A stretch of DNA of 64,000 nt from Oasisia sp. SBJ-2009 (taxonomy: Eukaryota; Annelida; Polychaeta; Sabellida; Siboglinidae). Positions 9,913-20,670 of the stretch are shown one piece after another. The stretch spans positions 40,051,641 through 40,115,640 of the forward strand of contig OZ024857.1 in assembly GCA_964017155.1 (NCBI GenBank), read 5' to 3'. The first letter of the stretch is position 1. Each line of letters begins with the position of its first letter. Under the pieces are notes generated by a model. It saw only the letters and a program-made list of their open reading frames with translations. It searched no databases and was not told where the DNA came from. The position numbers and the translations under genes are program-made.

Positions 9913-10842
9913 AAAGAAGCCGTTAGAAAAACCAAGTACAAGCAAATGATGTGGAAGACATATAGACATAGATTTTCTTGTTAAAAATAAATTAATAAAC
10001 CCATCTCACCGTGGGTTTTTAAAAGCGAGGTCATGCTTAACAAATATGTCATGTTTTTTGGAAGATGTCACAAAGTGGGTAGATGAGGGATCACCAGTAG
10101 GTATAATCTACTTAGATTTAAAAAAAAACCTTTGTCACAAAGTGGGTAGACGAGGGATCACCAGTAGATATAATCTACTTAGATTTAAAAAATGCTTTTG
10201 ACAAAGTGCCACACCAATGATTACTACTTAAACTAAAGGCCCATGGCATAGGAAATGGTATGGTTAACTGGGTAGAAAAATGGCTTATTGATAGAAGACA
10301 AAGGGTAATAGTTGATGGGGAGGTTTTAAATTGGAAATCGGTTTTGAGTGGAGTACCGCAGGGATCAGTATTGGGACCTATTTTATTCTTAATATATATA
10401 TCAATGATTTGGATGATGACATAACAAGCAAGGTGTTAACGTTTGCGGACGACACAAAAGTGTTTAGGAACATTAAAAGTGATGCAGATAGACAGCATTT
10501 ACAAGGTGATCTTAATACGTTGATAGAATTATCTGAGAAATTGCAAATTCTGTTTAATTTTGGAAAGTGTAAGTGCCTCCACACAGGACATGGGAATGAA
10601 GATGCACAATATACAATGGGTGGTAATGTATTAAATACTACTGTAAAGAAAAAGGACTTAGGGTTAACCATTAGTGCTGACATGAAGGTATTAGAGCAGT
10701 GTGGAATTGCAGCAGCGAAGGGAAACCAAATTCTTGGATTAATTAGGCGAAATAAATATAGTGTATAAAGAAAAGGAACTAATAATACCGCTCTATAAAA
10801 CAATAGTTATTCCTCATTTAGAATATTGTATACAAGCATGGA
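9913..10842 (+). pseudogene. LINE-B copy 1: CR1-type reverse transcriptase pieces fused to LINE-A
   Basis: Bases 9913-9970 match the linker of LINE-B (KPLEKPS, CGRHID; compare 43777-43829). The sequence then jumps at 9970/9971 to the fingers domain (DFLVKNKLINPS; compare 44465). A 65-bp segment encoding KWVDEGSPV and YLDLKK is tandemly duplicated at 10071-10200. Next come SGVPQGSVLGP and a two-base insertion in the TATATA run near 10395, then FADDTKVF, KCKCLHTGHGN, LNTTV and LGLTISADMK. It ends within the thumb at about 10842. The same three-part junction is found at 44588-44725. Not functional. Confidence 0.85.
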
Positions 10843-11500
10843 TAACTGTTAGAACCTTTGTCGAATTGCAGAAACCGTTACATTTGTTTGAGCAACAAAC
10901 GCATAGCCAGTTCTATATTAGAGACACCTGAACTTAGACCGCGGCAAAGAAAACAACGCCAAACGCTGTTGAAAAAGCGTCGAATGATCAATTTAAGTAC
11001 TATGTCAGTTTGACGGTGCTATTCCAAAATGGGGGTGTGATTTTGGGTTAGTAATAGGGTCAGGTTTAGTGTTTGTGTCAGGGTTTGGGTCAGGTTTAGG
11101 GTCAGGGTAATACGTATCATACAAGTAAAGTCGGGCTCCTATTGTTACGGCCACGCAGCGGCGACAACCTCACATCCCTATTTTGGGATAGTGGTTTGGT
11201 CCAAATCGACTGTCGGTGCAATAGTCTTGCGTTACTGGACCGACTGTCTGTGCAATATCCACGACCTATTTCATAAGGGACTCGATTAGATAGTGTATTC
11301 GCCGTTTTTATCTGCTTGACGTACTTGTCTAGAATCATGTCTAACTTGATCCGTCCACCCATGTTTGTACACGTGTTTGTAAGAACGTACGTGTGTACGT
11401 GCATACGCATGGAACGATATTAGGGCCATAATTCCACATTGCAACTTGGTTAAAGTCTAACGATGTTTGTTGTAATTGTGGTATATTATTGCAGATAATC
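10843..11500. other. No gene; GGGTCAGG-rich degenerate repeat at 11041-11110
   Basis: Bases 11041-11110 hold degenerate copies of GGGTTAG, GGGTCAGGTTTA and GGGTTTGGGTCAGG. These recall decayed interstitial telomere-like sequence, but no run of perfect TTAGGG is present. The rest shows no coding or repeat signal I recognise. Confidence 0.4.
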
Positions 11501-11570
11501 TGCATTAATACGAAGTCAGGCATAATATGAAGTCAGGCATAATATGAAGTCAGGCATAATACGAAACCTG
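11501..11570. repeat. 17-bp tandem repeat, about 3.5 units
   Basis: CATAATATGAAGTCAGG occurs as two perfect units with a degenerate unit on each side. Confidence 0.85.
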
Positions 11571-12071
11571 CCTTAATAAGCACTCGCTAACATTTTAGAG
11601 GTTGTGCTGCCATCTAGCGAACTACGCCAACTTGAAAATACTGAAGTAGCCCTTACATTAACACATGCTTGGCTCAGACTTTTCACCCACGAGTTGCTCG
11701 ATAAATGTCAAACCGGACTGTAATTTTGTTGTTTGTAATGCGCCTTATTTATCCTGTACAATACAAAATATAATATGATGTAAAAAGTGAGATTGGGCAT
11801 ATACCTAGCATGTGGTTGTACATTTACATTATAATTATAGAGTATAATTTAAGTATGTAATAAGCTATCCAATGTCATCAAATCTACTGCTCAATGTGAT
11901 GTAGTTTTTGAGATATTGTGACATTTGTATTGATGACCGCCATCATTAAAAAATAGCGGACGCGAAAGCCGGATGTTTTTTTAATTTGAAATCCTTGTCC
12001 GGTAAAACATATACACACATACCACAATTATTTCTCTAGATGAAACAGTTATTAACGTGCGACGAAATAAC
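11571..12071. other. No gene seen
   Basis: AT-rich sequence with no frame over 60 codons and no recognised repeat. Confidence 0.5.
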
Positions 12072-12117
12072 ATTTGGCGGCCATTTTAAAAATGGCCTTT
12101 TAAAATGGCCGCTAAAT
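12072..12117. repeat. Strong inverted repeat (20-bp arms, one mismatch)
   Basis: Arms 12072-12091 and 12098-12117 around a 6-base loop; the inner 15 bp (GCGGCCATTTTAAAA and its complement) are perfect. It could form a cruciform or an RNA hairpin. Function unknown. Confidence 0.9.
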
Positions 12118-12335
12118 CACTATGGAACAAATAGAAAAATGGTAACAAGGGTTTTAAGTTCTATATACTATTTAGGTGATTTTAAAACCTGATAATACCC
12201 AAAAACATGACAAGATTTAATTATTTAACATTTACCGACGGATTAATTAAACGACACCAACATATTTCAATTGTGGGCGAATCATACAGAAGGTGTGCCT
12301 GTACCCACTCAACGTTACACGACCAGGATATTCGC

Positions 12336-12368
12336 TATGTCGCACTCAATGAAATTGAGTGCGACATA
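12336..12368. repeat. Perfect hairpin: 15-bp arms, 3-base loop
   Basis: TATGTCGCACTCAAT, then GAA, then the exact complement. It lies inside a 66-codon frame (12207-12407) that matches no family I know and that I do not call a gene. It is unlikely by chance in one kilobase, and lies 220 bp from the inverted repeat at 12072. Confidence 0.9.
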
Positions 12369-12539
12369 CAAGCCTTGTGCAAATTGCTAAATGATTCCCC
12401 AAAATAGATTGTAGACGTCCATATAGAGATGTCTATTAGTTATAAAACCATTTGTATAGTTATTCATAATAAGATTAGTGGGTCAATGTGCCTCGCTGGT
12501 TGTAGTCTACCCTCTAAGCCATTACCAATCAATTTACTT

Positions 12540-12960
12540 AAAATCAGTCGACGAGTCATATAGCAGTTGAAATAGGGGTGTCCACCCGTTGATAATTTGC
12601 TGTTTGGCGTATTTGTTGATTTCCTATATAATCAGGTCTTTTGGCTTATACAATCACAGCTATTATTCAAGTCATAGTTAGCCGATCAAGATACAACACA
12701 GATACAATACTACTTAGAAATCGCACAACGAGAGGCGCATTCACTCGGTTAACTACCCAACCCACGATTGGACGATTGTTTTCCCGTGCGAAAGTAGGCG
12801 AGAAATACCCGGGGCGCTTTTGACCTACGTCGGTTCTGGTTAATTTGTATCAGAGATACAGTTGATTGTATATCTCAAAAGGTATGCGTACGTGTTAGAA
12901 ACATCAATCAAGTACCACCCAGTCTCCGCTGAATTTAGATTATGGCTGCCTAATATGACG
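12540..12960 (+). repeat. Dispersed repeat R-IV, copy 1 (unexpanded)
   Basis: Matches 50260-51000 through shared blocks such as AATAGGGGTG, TTTCCTATATAATCAGGTCT, AAGTCATAGTTAGC and CCCGTGCGAAAGTAGG. Here the stretch between GCATTCACTC and CCCGTGCG is about 40 bp of ordinary sequence; in the other copy it is a long microsatellite. Non-coding. Confidence 0.8.
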
Positions 12961-13384
12961 AACATAACAATAAAAACAAAAACAATATTAAAGACACGCA
13001 CTTTTTATTACATAGACTAGGTAGCCGTACAACTTAAAACACTATTGTGTAACACTAGCCAGTAAAGTAAAGATGCATAGCATTTCTCAATTTTTCTATA
13101 CCATAAACATTCTGTTCTGTTCACTTTTGCTCGTCTACTCTTTCGCTGCACCCCTCGTAGCACAACACGGCAAATGGCAGTCGTCACGCTTCTCCTGAAT
13201 CATCCTCTCCTTCTCGTCTAATGACGACGGCGGGCCTCTCCATTCAGACGTAGGCGTATCCTCTGAAATGAATAGAGGTTCCTTACTTATACTTTATATC
13301 GGAGTTAAATAGCATCACCAATAAAATCTTCATCGCAATAATGTTGTGTGTGACGTTCACCGGTTTCGTTAGCCTATCACGGCA
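12961..13384. other. No gene seen
   Basis: Ordinary sequence with a pyrimidine-rich stretch near 13120-13260. No family motif. Confidence 0.45.
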
Positions 13385-13454
13385 TCAGGGGCGTCGATCC
13401 GGTTTTAAAAGTGGGGGGGACGGGGGACCAGTTTATATACACATATATGTATGC

Positions 13455-13526
<72 letters not shown>

Positions 13527-14930
13527 TGACCTGAAATACACATACGTATTTTTTAAATATAACACATAATTCATTGTTGGGCTGGTGCTAATTCTAAACT
13601 AAAAAAGCTTTTATGTTATGCTATTTATAATAGTCATTTTGGCAACACATATTTGATGAGGGGTCATGACCTACCCCAATCACTGAACATTTAGGGGTAG
13701 ACTTTGGACCCAACACTGCTTGCCTGACTCATAGAGTGACAAGATGCAGAGCTTACAGGGGTGCCTGTGTAGGACTTCCCAAACACACCGTTTGGCAAAG
13801 AAATTTGTTATCACTAAAATGAGATCAAATTACACAAAGTGCACAAATCCTCTGCTTCCGCCGTAGGCGATATAAATATCCACCAGGGCGACCAGGCTAA
13901 AATCCAAGGGTTGACAGGGCAAACACAAATTTATAATCTATTATGTGCTTGATGGCTATAATATATCAATACAAGGGTGCAAAATGACAGAGCCCGGCAT
14001 GATGAATATTTACTGGACTTAGATCAAGTTGCGGGTTGCTGCCAACTAAGCAATTTTTTTATAATTAATTTTACTACTAGAACGATGTAGGGTTTGTAAG
14101 AGAGAGGAGTGATCAATTTCGCTATATATGCCTATACATTTGTTTTATGAACTGAAAACGTATGAGCACATTTCCCTCAGGCCGTGGGGTGATCAGCGTC
14201 CCCCTCGTCCCCCACTGATCGACGCCCATGCTATGCCTGTGTAGAACTTCCCAATCCAACATTTTGGCAAAGAAATTTGTCATCACTCAAATGGGAATAG
14301 ATTACACAAAGTGCAGGAATCCGCCACTTCTGTCGTAGGCGATAAGCATCAAGCAGGCGAGGGGTGAAAATGCAACACAAATTTCATCATTTAAAATGTC
14401 CTTGATGGCAAGAGCCTATTAATAATTTCAACACAAGGTTGACAGAGCCCGGCAGCGGCTTTCATTTTTCCGGTAGTTATAAACTTTCCGATTGGCCTTT
14501 CTGCACATGCGCGACAAATTTAAAATCATCAATGTGCAGCGAAATAACAAAGCATTTTTGGTTTAAATGCCACGGGCTGTTCGATAACTCTCCTGTGATG
14601 ACTACTGTGAAGCGTTGTCTAAAATTTCTTTCAATACATTAAAATGTTACGTTTGTTTAAATAACTACCACGGATTATGGCGTACTACCAGCAAAACATG
14701 CCTCAAAACTTGTTTGCTTCGTGTTAATTTGCGATAAATAACTTTGCTGAACTTCATATCGCGAGTTTATTGTCTAGCTAGTCCTATGTAGCGGCTTTTA
14801 ACAGAGAGGAGTGTTGAGTCAGGCTATATGCCTCGCAATTTTTCTGAACTGAAAAGTGGGGGGGAGGGGACAATTCCTATGCTGTCCCCCCAGCCTAAAA
14901 AGTGCCCCCCCACCGATCGACGCCCGTGCA
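13385..14930. repeat. R-VI: diverged local repeats, with (TA)n at 13459-13520
   Basis: GGGGCGTCGATCC at 13389 and its relatives CTGATCGACGCCCATGC (14215) and CCGATCGACGCCCGTGC (14913) mark repeat edges, partly in inverted orientation. The block around GGCAAAGAAATTTGT occurs at 13793 and 14264, with ATTACACAAAGTGCA and CGTAGGCGAT following in both. GAACTGAAAA with a G- or C-rich run occurs at 14150 and 14845. It looks like a non-autonomous element duplicated in tandem. No open frame of note. Confidence 0.6.
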
Positions 14931-15319
14931 CGGCATTGCGGTGAACAGAGCCGTGTATGGCCACGAAAAATAAATTCAATCCTGAATAATCAGAATATAA
15001 CCAATGATCAAGTTGACAAGGAAATTACCACCGTTATATATTGATAAATTGTATCCTCGCAACAGTATGGGTAATTGAAACCACACTACGGTTTCCAACG
15101 TACTTTTATAATAATATTTTCATACAAAAAAACGTTTCTTCCCCCACAAAATAACTGTCTGAAATCAGCAGTTCATGACAAAAAATGTTCATCGGCAAAT
15201 TTGTTTTATTGCGAAGTAAATGGTGCTCAACGAAAGCCATGCACCTCATGTGATCCAAGAAAGACAGTTGTAATAAGTTCAGAAATATCTTGGCGTTATT
15301 AAATTATCGATATGACATA

Positions 15320-15840
15320 GATTTGTAGATAAATGTTTGGGGCATAATTTTGCATTCTTCCTTAGTGACGTCGGTTTACTGCGAAGTATTGAGACGTGCA
15401 CATATAATAATCATCATCGCCATCTTTCTCGATATGGTACAGTCAGATGTATCCAGGTCTATGAATGCAATCGCCATATGTTTCTGTCCCTCCAGATTCT
15501 TCCCCTTATGGGACATATTTGCTGATTATGTTTACTTGAATGATGTATGCGATTCCAAAAATAAACTATCTATCTATCTATCTATAATGGCAAACATCCC
15601 ATCAGTTGCCTGTTTTCCTAATCCCGCATATAACCTTTACTATTACACGGAAGACCACTCACGGAGCACATTGTCCTGTTGGATCGTAGCCAGACTCTTG
15701 CACAGCAACGAATAGTTCCGGGAACCTTTGGCTGATGGAAATATATATCACGATTGACAGTTTAGAGATGCATAGTTACAAAGTGTTCCACATACTGCAT
15801 AGTGTCTTCTACTGAATCATATATGTTACATTCTGGTGTA
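15320..15840 (+). repeat. Dispersed repeat R-V, copy 1
   Basis: Matches 19900-20390 in the same orientation: GTTTGGGGCAT, CATCATCGCCATCTTTCT, TCTGTCCCTCCAGATTCTTC, CGGAAGACCACTCACGGAGC. This copy carries a small (CTAT)n at 15564-15585. The 121-codon frame at 15350-15715 has no family motif and is disrupted in the other copy, so I do not call a gene. Confidence 0.8.
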
Positions 15841-15983
15841 TGTGACACTACTGCACCAATGAAAAGATACTACTGTTTTCGTAATAATAATTATTAGTAA
15901 TAGTTGTAATTATTGTCAGTTATTCGCAGCCACTGAAATGCATAAATCCAACTTTATCTTACGAGTACTCATCATCGTCATTA

Positions 15984-16430
15984 TTATGCTGTCGGTCGCG
16001 ATGCGACAAAGACTGCTTCCATTAACCTCTCTGCCGTGAGAGTGATGTCCATGAGTCGGTATTTATGTCTCTCAGCTTTAGGTTTCTCTTGATGGTATCC
16101 TTTAACCGGAGACGAGGGCGTCCTCTCTTTCTCTGACCAGAAGACAGTTGAGAGTAGAGAATCTGCGTTGGTATCCTGTCTGGTGACATCCTCATGACGT
16201 GTCCAGTCCACCGGAGATTCATTCTGATCAGATGTTTTTCCATAGAAGGCAGCCCTGTCCATTCTAGTATGTCCTTGTTTGTCACTTTGTCCATCCAGGT
16301 TATCCTAATGATCGAACGCAGATGTCGCATCATGAAGGCATGCAGATTTTTCACCTGTCGTCTGTATACTGTCCAGGCCTCGGCTCCGCATAGGAGGGTG
16401 GACAGCATGGTTGCAGGTTTATCTTGCCTT
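15984..16430 (-). pseudogene. LINE-C C-terminal region
   Basis: LSTLLCGAEAWTVYRRQVKNL, HAFMMRHLRSI, RWTGHVMRMSPDR and RKRGRPRLRLKDTIKRNL are typical of the thumb and C-terminal region of this family. The region is shifted one frame relative to the polymerase domain. The frame holds to about 16022, after which it changes again; the native stop is probably close to 15984. Confidence 0.75.
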
Positions 16431-17889
16431 TAACCCGCATGGACACATGGTGGTTGTTCCAGAGTCTCTGGCGTAGTCGGCCGAAAGATGCAATAGACCT
16501 GGCCATACTCCGCTGTATTTCATCGTCTATGCATCCATTACTTGATATAGTGCTTCTGATGTAGGTGAATTCCAGAACAGAGTTCAGCTTGTTTCTATCA
16601 ACCATGATATCCACCTCTCGGGTTCTTGTAGAATTAGGTTGGTACAGCGCATCGGTCTTCTTGGTGTTCATCTTCAGGCCAAACTTCTTTGACGCATCGG
16701 AGAAAGCATTCACTATTTTCTGCATCTCTTCCGCAGAGTGGGCAACGAGTGCACTGTAACCTGCAAATAACAGCTCTCTCATCAATATCCGAATAGTCTT
16801 GGTCTTCGCTCTGAAGTGTGCGACGTTGAATAGGCCAGCGCTCTGTCCTGACTGTATGTAGACGCCATCTCCCATGTCTCGGAAAGTCTCGTCGTGCATT
16901 GCTGATAAGAATATGGAGAAAGGCGTGGGGGCCAGTACACGACCTTGCTTGACCACATTTGTAACACTGAACGATTCTGAGACTTCCCCTCCAACACTAA
17001 CATTCGCTATCATTCCGGTATGTAGTGCCTCGATCATTGTTGTGAACTTCTATGGGCAGCCATACTTCCTCAGTAGCTGCCATAGCCCAGTCCTCCCAAC
17101 TGTATCGAATGCCTTACTGAAGATGACAAATACCATGTACAGTGGTCGGTTCTGCAAAATGCCCTTTACTTGTAGTTGTGGAAGACAAAATATCATATCC
17201 ACGGTGCTCCGGTTACCTCTGAAGCCACATTGTGTCTCCGGAACTACCTCTGGTGTTATATGGATATGTAATCTGTTAAGGAGGATCCTGGCGAAGATGA
17301 TCTTGCCTGCTACGGTAAGAAGAGAAATTCCTCTATAGTTCCCACAATCTGTTCGATCACCTTTCTTGTAGATGGTTACAATGCTGGCATCCTTCCATGC
17401 TTTCGGTACAGAACCCACCTCCCATGCATTGGTGATTATGTGGTGCAGTCTACTGAACAGATTGTCTCCTCCGTTCTTCCATACTTCTGCAGGAATTCCA
17501 TCTCTTCCAGGTGCTTTGCCAGCTTTCAGGCCGGCGATTACTCTAGCCATCTCAGTCATGTTTGGAATCTCATCGAGGCTTGTCTTAGTAATGCGCTGCG
17601 GGATGTTGTCCAGAGCTTCGTGGTCTATGTCACCGGGGACGTTAAGTAGCTTCTGGAAGTGTTCACGCCATCTTGCCACAACTCTCTTGCTATCAGAGAA
17701 GGTCTCCATTCCATATGTTGATATCAGATGAACAGGTCCCTTCTTCTTGGGTGCCCACACTTCCTTCTGTCCATTGTAGAAGCCATTCATGTCGTTTCTG
17801 TCAGCAGCTTTCTGCAGCTTCGCTGCCATTCTTTCCCACCCGTCTGACTTCAGTGAACGGGTGCATTTTTGGTAGCAGTCTGCATGCAT
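16351..17889 (-). pseudogene. LINE-C reverse transcriptase, catalytic aspartates lost
   Basis: KKGDRTDCGNYRGISLL (fingers) and CGFRGNRSTVDMIF lead to the palm. There the motif reads FVIFSKAFDTV, with Ile where the first metal-binding Asp (FVDFSKAF) belongs. An in-frame TAG at 17050 follows KYGCP; the same frame continues KFTTMIEALHTG. The second catalytic box reads LLFAGYSALVAH in place of FADD, so both of its aspartates are gone. KQGRVLAPT replaces the usual KQGCVLAPT. The frame is lost near 16430. The copy cannot polymerise DNA. Confidence 0.85.
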
Positions 17890-18267
17890 CTTTGTATGCT
17901 GCAGTGGTGGATCTAGTGCTCATGGTTTGCAACACTCTCTGTTGGGCTTGGTCTCTTCTGTTCATAAGAGTATGTAGCTCCTGGTCGTTGGGGTCGAACC
18001 AGTCCTGGTGTTTTCTTTCTGGCTTGCCAAGATATGTCTTGGCTGTGTTGTGATGTTGTATACGACCTGCTGCAGAGCTGCCCGTTCCTCGTCTGGTATT
18101 GAGCTTTCCTTCTTTTCCCACTGGGCGAGAGCACTCTCCATCTCGTGCTGAATACACCTCCTATGGCTGATGATACTTAGTTTTGCTGTGGTGAGCTTGG
18201 TCGGCTTACTTGTCCCTTGCCTGTTGTGCTTTTGTCGTATTCTGAAAGCCACTTTTGACCTCAGCAA
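17801..18267 (-). pseudogene. LINE-C linker between endonuclease and reverse transcriptase
   Basis: The same frame as the endonuclease resumes here (LLRSKVAFRIRQKH) and runs to 17962. A parallel frame carries on through DWFDPNDQELHTLM and AYKDACRLL to 17801, which implies frameshifts between about 17990 and 17890. The basic, helical sequence is typical of the poorly conserved linker in ORF2. No catalytic residues are expected. Confidence 0.7.
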
Positions 18268-18279
18268 CTGGTGATCGTT

Positions 18280-18918
18280 TCAGCAGTTAGCTCCACGCAT
18301 AGCGCGGGTACTGTGGATGTCCATCTTATACCGACACCTCATGATGACGAAGTCGATCATATGCCAGTGTCTGGAACGAGGATGCAACCAAGTGGTCTTG
18401 CGTTCATCCTTCTGCTTGAACATGGTGTTCTTCACTATCAGTTCGAACTCAGAGCACAGAGCCAGTAGAAGCTCGCCATTGAAGTTGTATTTCCCAATCA
18501 CATGTTTGCCCATGACCAAGGGCCACTTGTCATTGTCTCTTCCTATCCTCGCATTGAAGTCTCCTATCAGCAATAGCTTATCTGTACGAGGGATGCCACT
18601 GAGCACACTTGCCAGCTGGTTGTATTCCAAGTCGTTGAGACTACCAGACACTGAGAACCTTGTTTCACATAGGGCGGCAATGTCGATGTTGTATTTCGCA
18701 AGTTCCATTGCTACTAGTGCCGTACGTCGGTTTGCTGCTTCTCTTTCGAGAAGAGTCCTGACTTTCCATTGTCCAATGTTCTGTAATTGTCTTCTTCTTC
18801 TTCTTCCTAGCTGATTTTCCATTGTCGATGGAAGATGAGTTCGAGCAGCGCGGTCCTTGGTAACCCAGGCGACGGCCGATCCGGTATTGTGATTCGTGCA
18901 GTTGTACATTTCATGCAA
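18280..18918 (-). pseudogene. LINE-C endonuclease with internal deletion
   Basis: GQWKVRTLLE carries the first conserved Asn-equivalent strand. DIAALCETRFS has the catalytic Glu, and LLLIGDFNARIGRD has the GDFN motif, followed by TTWLHPRSRHWHMIDFV. Only about 30 residues separate CETR from GDFN, against about 110 between the same motifs in LINE-A, so the middle of the domain is gone (joined at LNDLEY/NQLAS). The frame ends in TGA after RGANC. The same frame then continues as NDHQLLRSKVAF, so that TGA is a nonsense mutation just before the DH catalytic pair (usually a Trp there). Confidence 0.8.
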
Positions 18919-19110
18919 GCTGCCAGCAAAACGTGTTGAAGTGCCGCTGGCTTTTGCAAGTTACTAGCGGCTCTCTCTCGGGGAGCAAATATAGGTCTCA
19001 CACCGGCAAGAACATGTCAAGACAGGCGCAAACTATTTGTCCCTGCAGTGGCTGGTCGAGAGATGTTGGCGGTTCCATACATAAACCGCCCTTGACGCTG
19101 CCACAGTGAC

Positions 19111-19259
19111 ATGGTTTTCTGGTTAGGGTTTTCTCCCTTGACCTTCGGTTCTGTCAAGAAACTGTACCACAAGGCAGTGGTATACAACTATGCATGGCAG
19201 GGGCGTCAAAATCCCTGAGGTATTGCAATACCTGAGGTACTGCAACACATGCATACCAT
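19111..19259. repeat. 16-bp perfect palindrome at 19218-19233
   Basis: AGGTATTGCAATACCT is self-complementary and is followed at once by a partial repeat, GAGGTACTGCAACA. It lies in the short gap between the LINE-C 5' end and R-V-related sequence. Role unknown. Confidence 0.8.
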
Positions 19260-19440
19260 CTACGATTACTACTCTATATAATATGTATATTATGAGTCTA
19301 TTATTCAAATCTTCAAACATATTTGTATCCTTGGTGCAACATCATGTCTCCTTTGTCAACAAGTTCGCCATGACGACACCATGATTAATACTACTAAATT
19401 ACTAAATTAGTAAGGGATAATGAGCCTTAGTATTAATATT
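19260..19440 (+). repeat. R-V-prime, copy 1
   Basis: Matches 20460-20610: ATTATGAGTCTATTATTC, TTTGTATCCTTGGTGC against TTTGTTTCCACGGTGC, and AATACTACTAAATTA. It lies just before a large compound microsatellite that is absent from the other copy. Confidence 0.7.
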
Positions 19441-19526
<86 letters not shown>

Positions 19527-19611
19527 TAGATAGATAGATTGATAGATAGATATATAGATAGATAGATAGATAGACAGACAGATATATAGATAGATAGATA
19601 GATAGACAGAC

Positions 19612-19645
<34 letters not shown>

Positions 19646-19731
19646 GTAGATATATAGATAGATATATAGATAGATAGATAGATAGATATATAGATAGATA
19701 GATAGATAGACAGATAGATAGATAGATAGAT
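19441..19731. repeat. Compound microsatellite (TA)n then (GATA/GACA)n
   Basis: TA over about 19443-19524, then a mosaic of GATA and GACA tetranucleotides to 19731. In the sister copy the equivalent interval near 20606-20625 is a short non-repetitive stretch. Confidence 0.97.
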
Positions 19732-19777
19732 AAAAAGGGGCAGTAACGTGAACACGCAATGTCAGTGTCAATGGCAT

Positions 19778-19850
<73 letters not shown>

Positions 19851-19852
19851 TG
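19732..19852. repeat. R-V-prime right end plus (CT)n
   Basis: CAGTAACGTGAACACGCAATGTCAGTG matches GTAGCAACGTGACTACGCAATGCCAGTG near 20623, ending at TGGCAT. It is followed by (CT)n at 19781-19850. Confidence 0.85.
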
Positions 19853-19899
19853 TGTTATTAAGGCATCGATATGACATATGGTTTGTACAACAAGTGTCA

Positions 19900-20670
19900 A
19901 CAGCAAATTCATATATGTTTGGGGCATCAATTTGCACTCTTTCTTAGTGATCTCGGTTTATTGCAAAGTGTAGAGACGTGCACATATAATAGTCATCATC
20001 GCCATCTTTCTGCATATGATACAATCAGTTTTATCTAAGTCTATGAATCCAATCGCCATATGATTCTGTCCCTCCAGATTCTTCCCCTCTAGCTGCCTCA
20101 TGACAAACATCCCATCAGTTGCGTGTCTTCCTAATACCGGAGATAACTTATAACATTACACGGAAGACTACTCACGGAGCACATTGTCCTGGTGAGTCGT
20201 AGTCAGACTCTTGCACACCAACACAGAGATCAGGGCCCGTTTGGCTGACGGAAATAGAAGTACATCATCATTGCCAGTTTAGAGTTGTACATGTACACAT
20301 GTTACCACCTACTGTGTATATATTGTATTCTGTTGAATAATTTATGTTACAATCCGTTGCATGTGACACCACCACATCAACACAAGGATATTATTATTAT
20401 AGTTATTGTATTATTGTAATGTATTTGCGGTCACTAAAATACATACAGCCAGGTTTATTTGTCGAATCCTACTATATATTATGACTCTATTATTCTCCAA
20501 TCCGTTTTGTTTCCACGGTGCGATTCCGTGTCTCATTGATCAACACGAGTATCTGTATTAATGCTACTAAATTATTAAGAGATCACGAATCTTAATATCA
20601 ATATTTCACGACACAAATGTGTAGCAACGTGACTACGCAATGCCAGTGGCTTTGGCATATGCATCAATGT
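19900..20670 (+). repeat. R-V copy 2 and R-V-prime copy 2
   Basis: 19900-20390 repeats 15320-15840, and 20460-20670 repeats 19260-19770 without its microsatellites. Together they suggest a larger unit of R-V plus R-V-prime that has been duplicated locally. Non-coding. Confidence 0.75.

Larger units (their letters stand above)
15960..19110 (-). mobile_element. LINE-C: decayed non-LTR retrotransposon
   Basis: A minus-strand element with endonuclease, linker, reverse transcriptase and C-terminal region in order, from about 19110 (probable 5' untranslated region) to about 15960, where TAATAATGACGATGATGAG marks the 3' end. The endonuclease type is the one frequently mis-annotated in invertebrate gene sets as craniofacial development protein 2-like. 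The copy has an internal endonuclease deletion, at least two nonsense codons, several frameshifts and lost palm aspartates. Its GC content is clearly higher than that of LINE-A. Confidence 0.85.

Noticed and set aside
11041..11110. Interstitial telomere
   Set aside because: GGGTCAGG and GGGTTAG motifs are degenerate, with no run of perfect TTAGGG.
12207..12407. 66-codon protein gene
   Set aside because: No domain, no relatives recognised, and it contains a perfect hairpin that makes up a sixth of its length.
17372..18814. Plus-strand frames of up to 165 codons across LINE-C
   Set aside because: Antisense shadows of the retrotransposon coding strand.
16022..18918. A host gene similar to craniofacial development protein 2
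   Set aside because: That name is a common mis-annotation of this LINE endonuclease; the fragment is followed by a reverse transcriptase.
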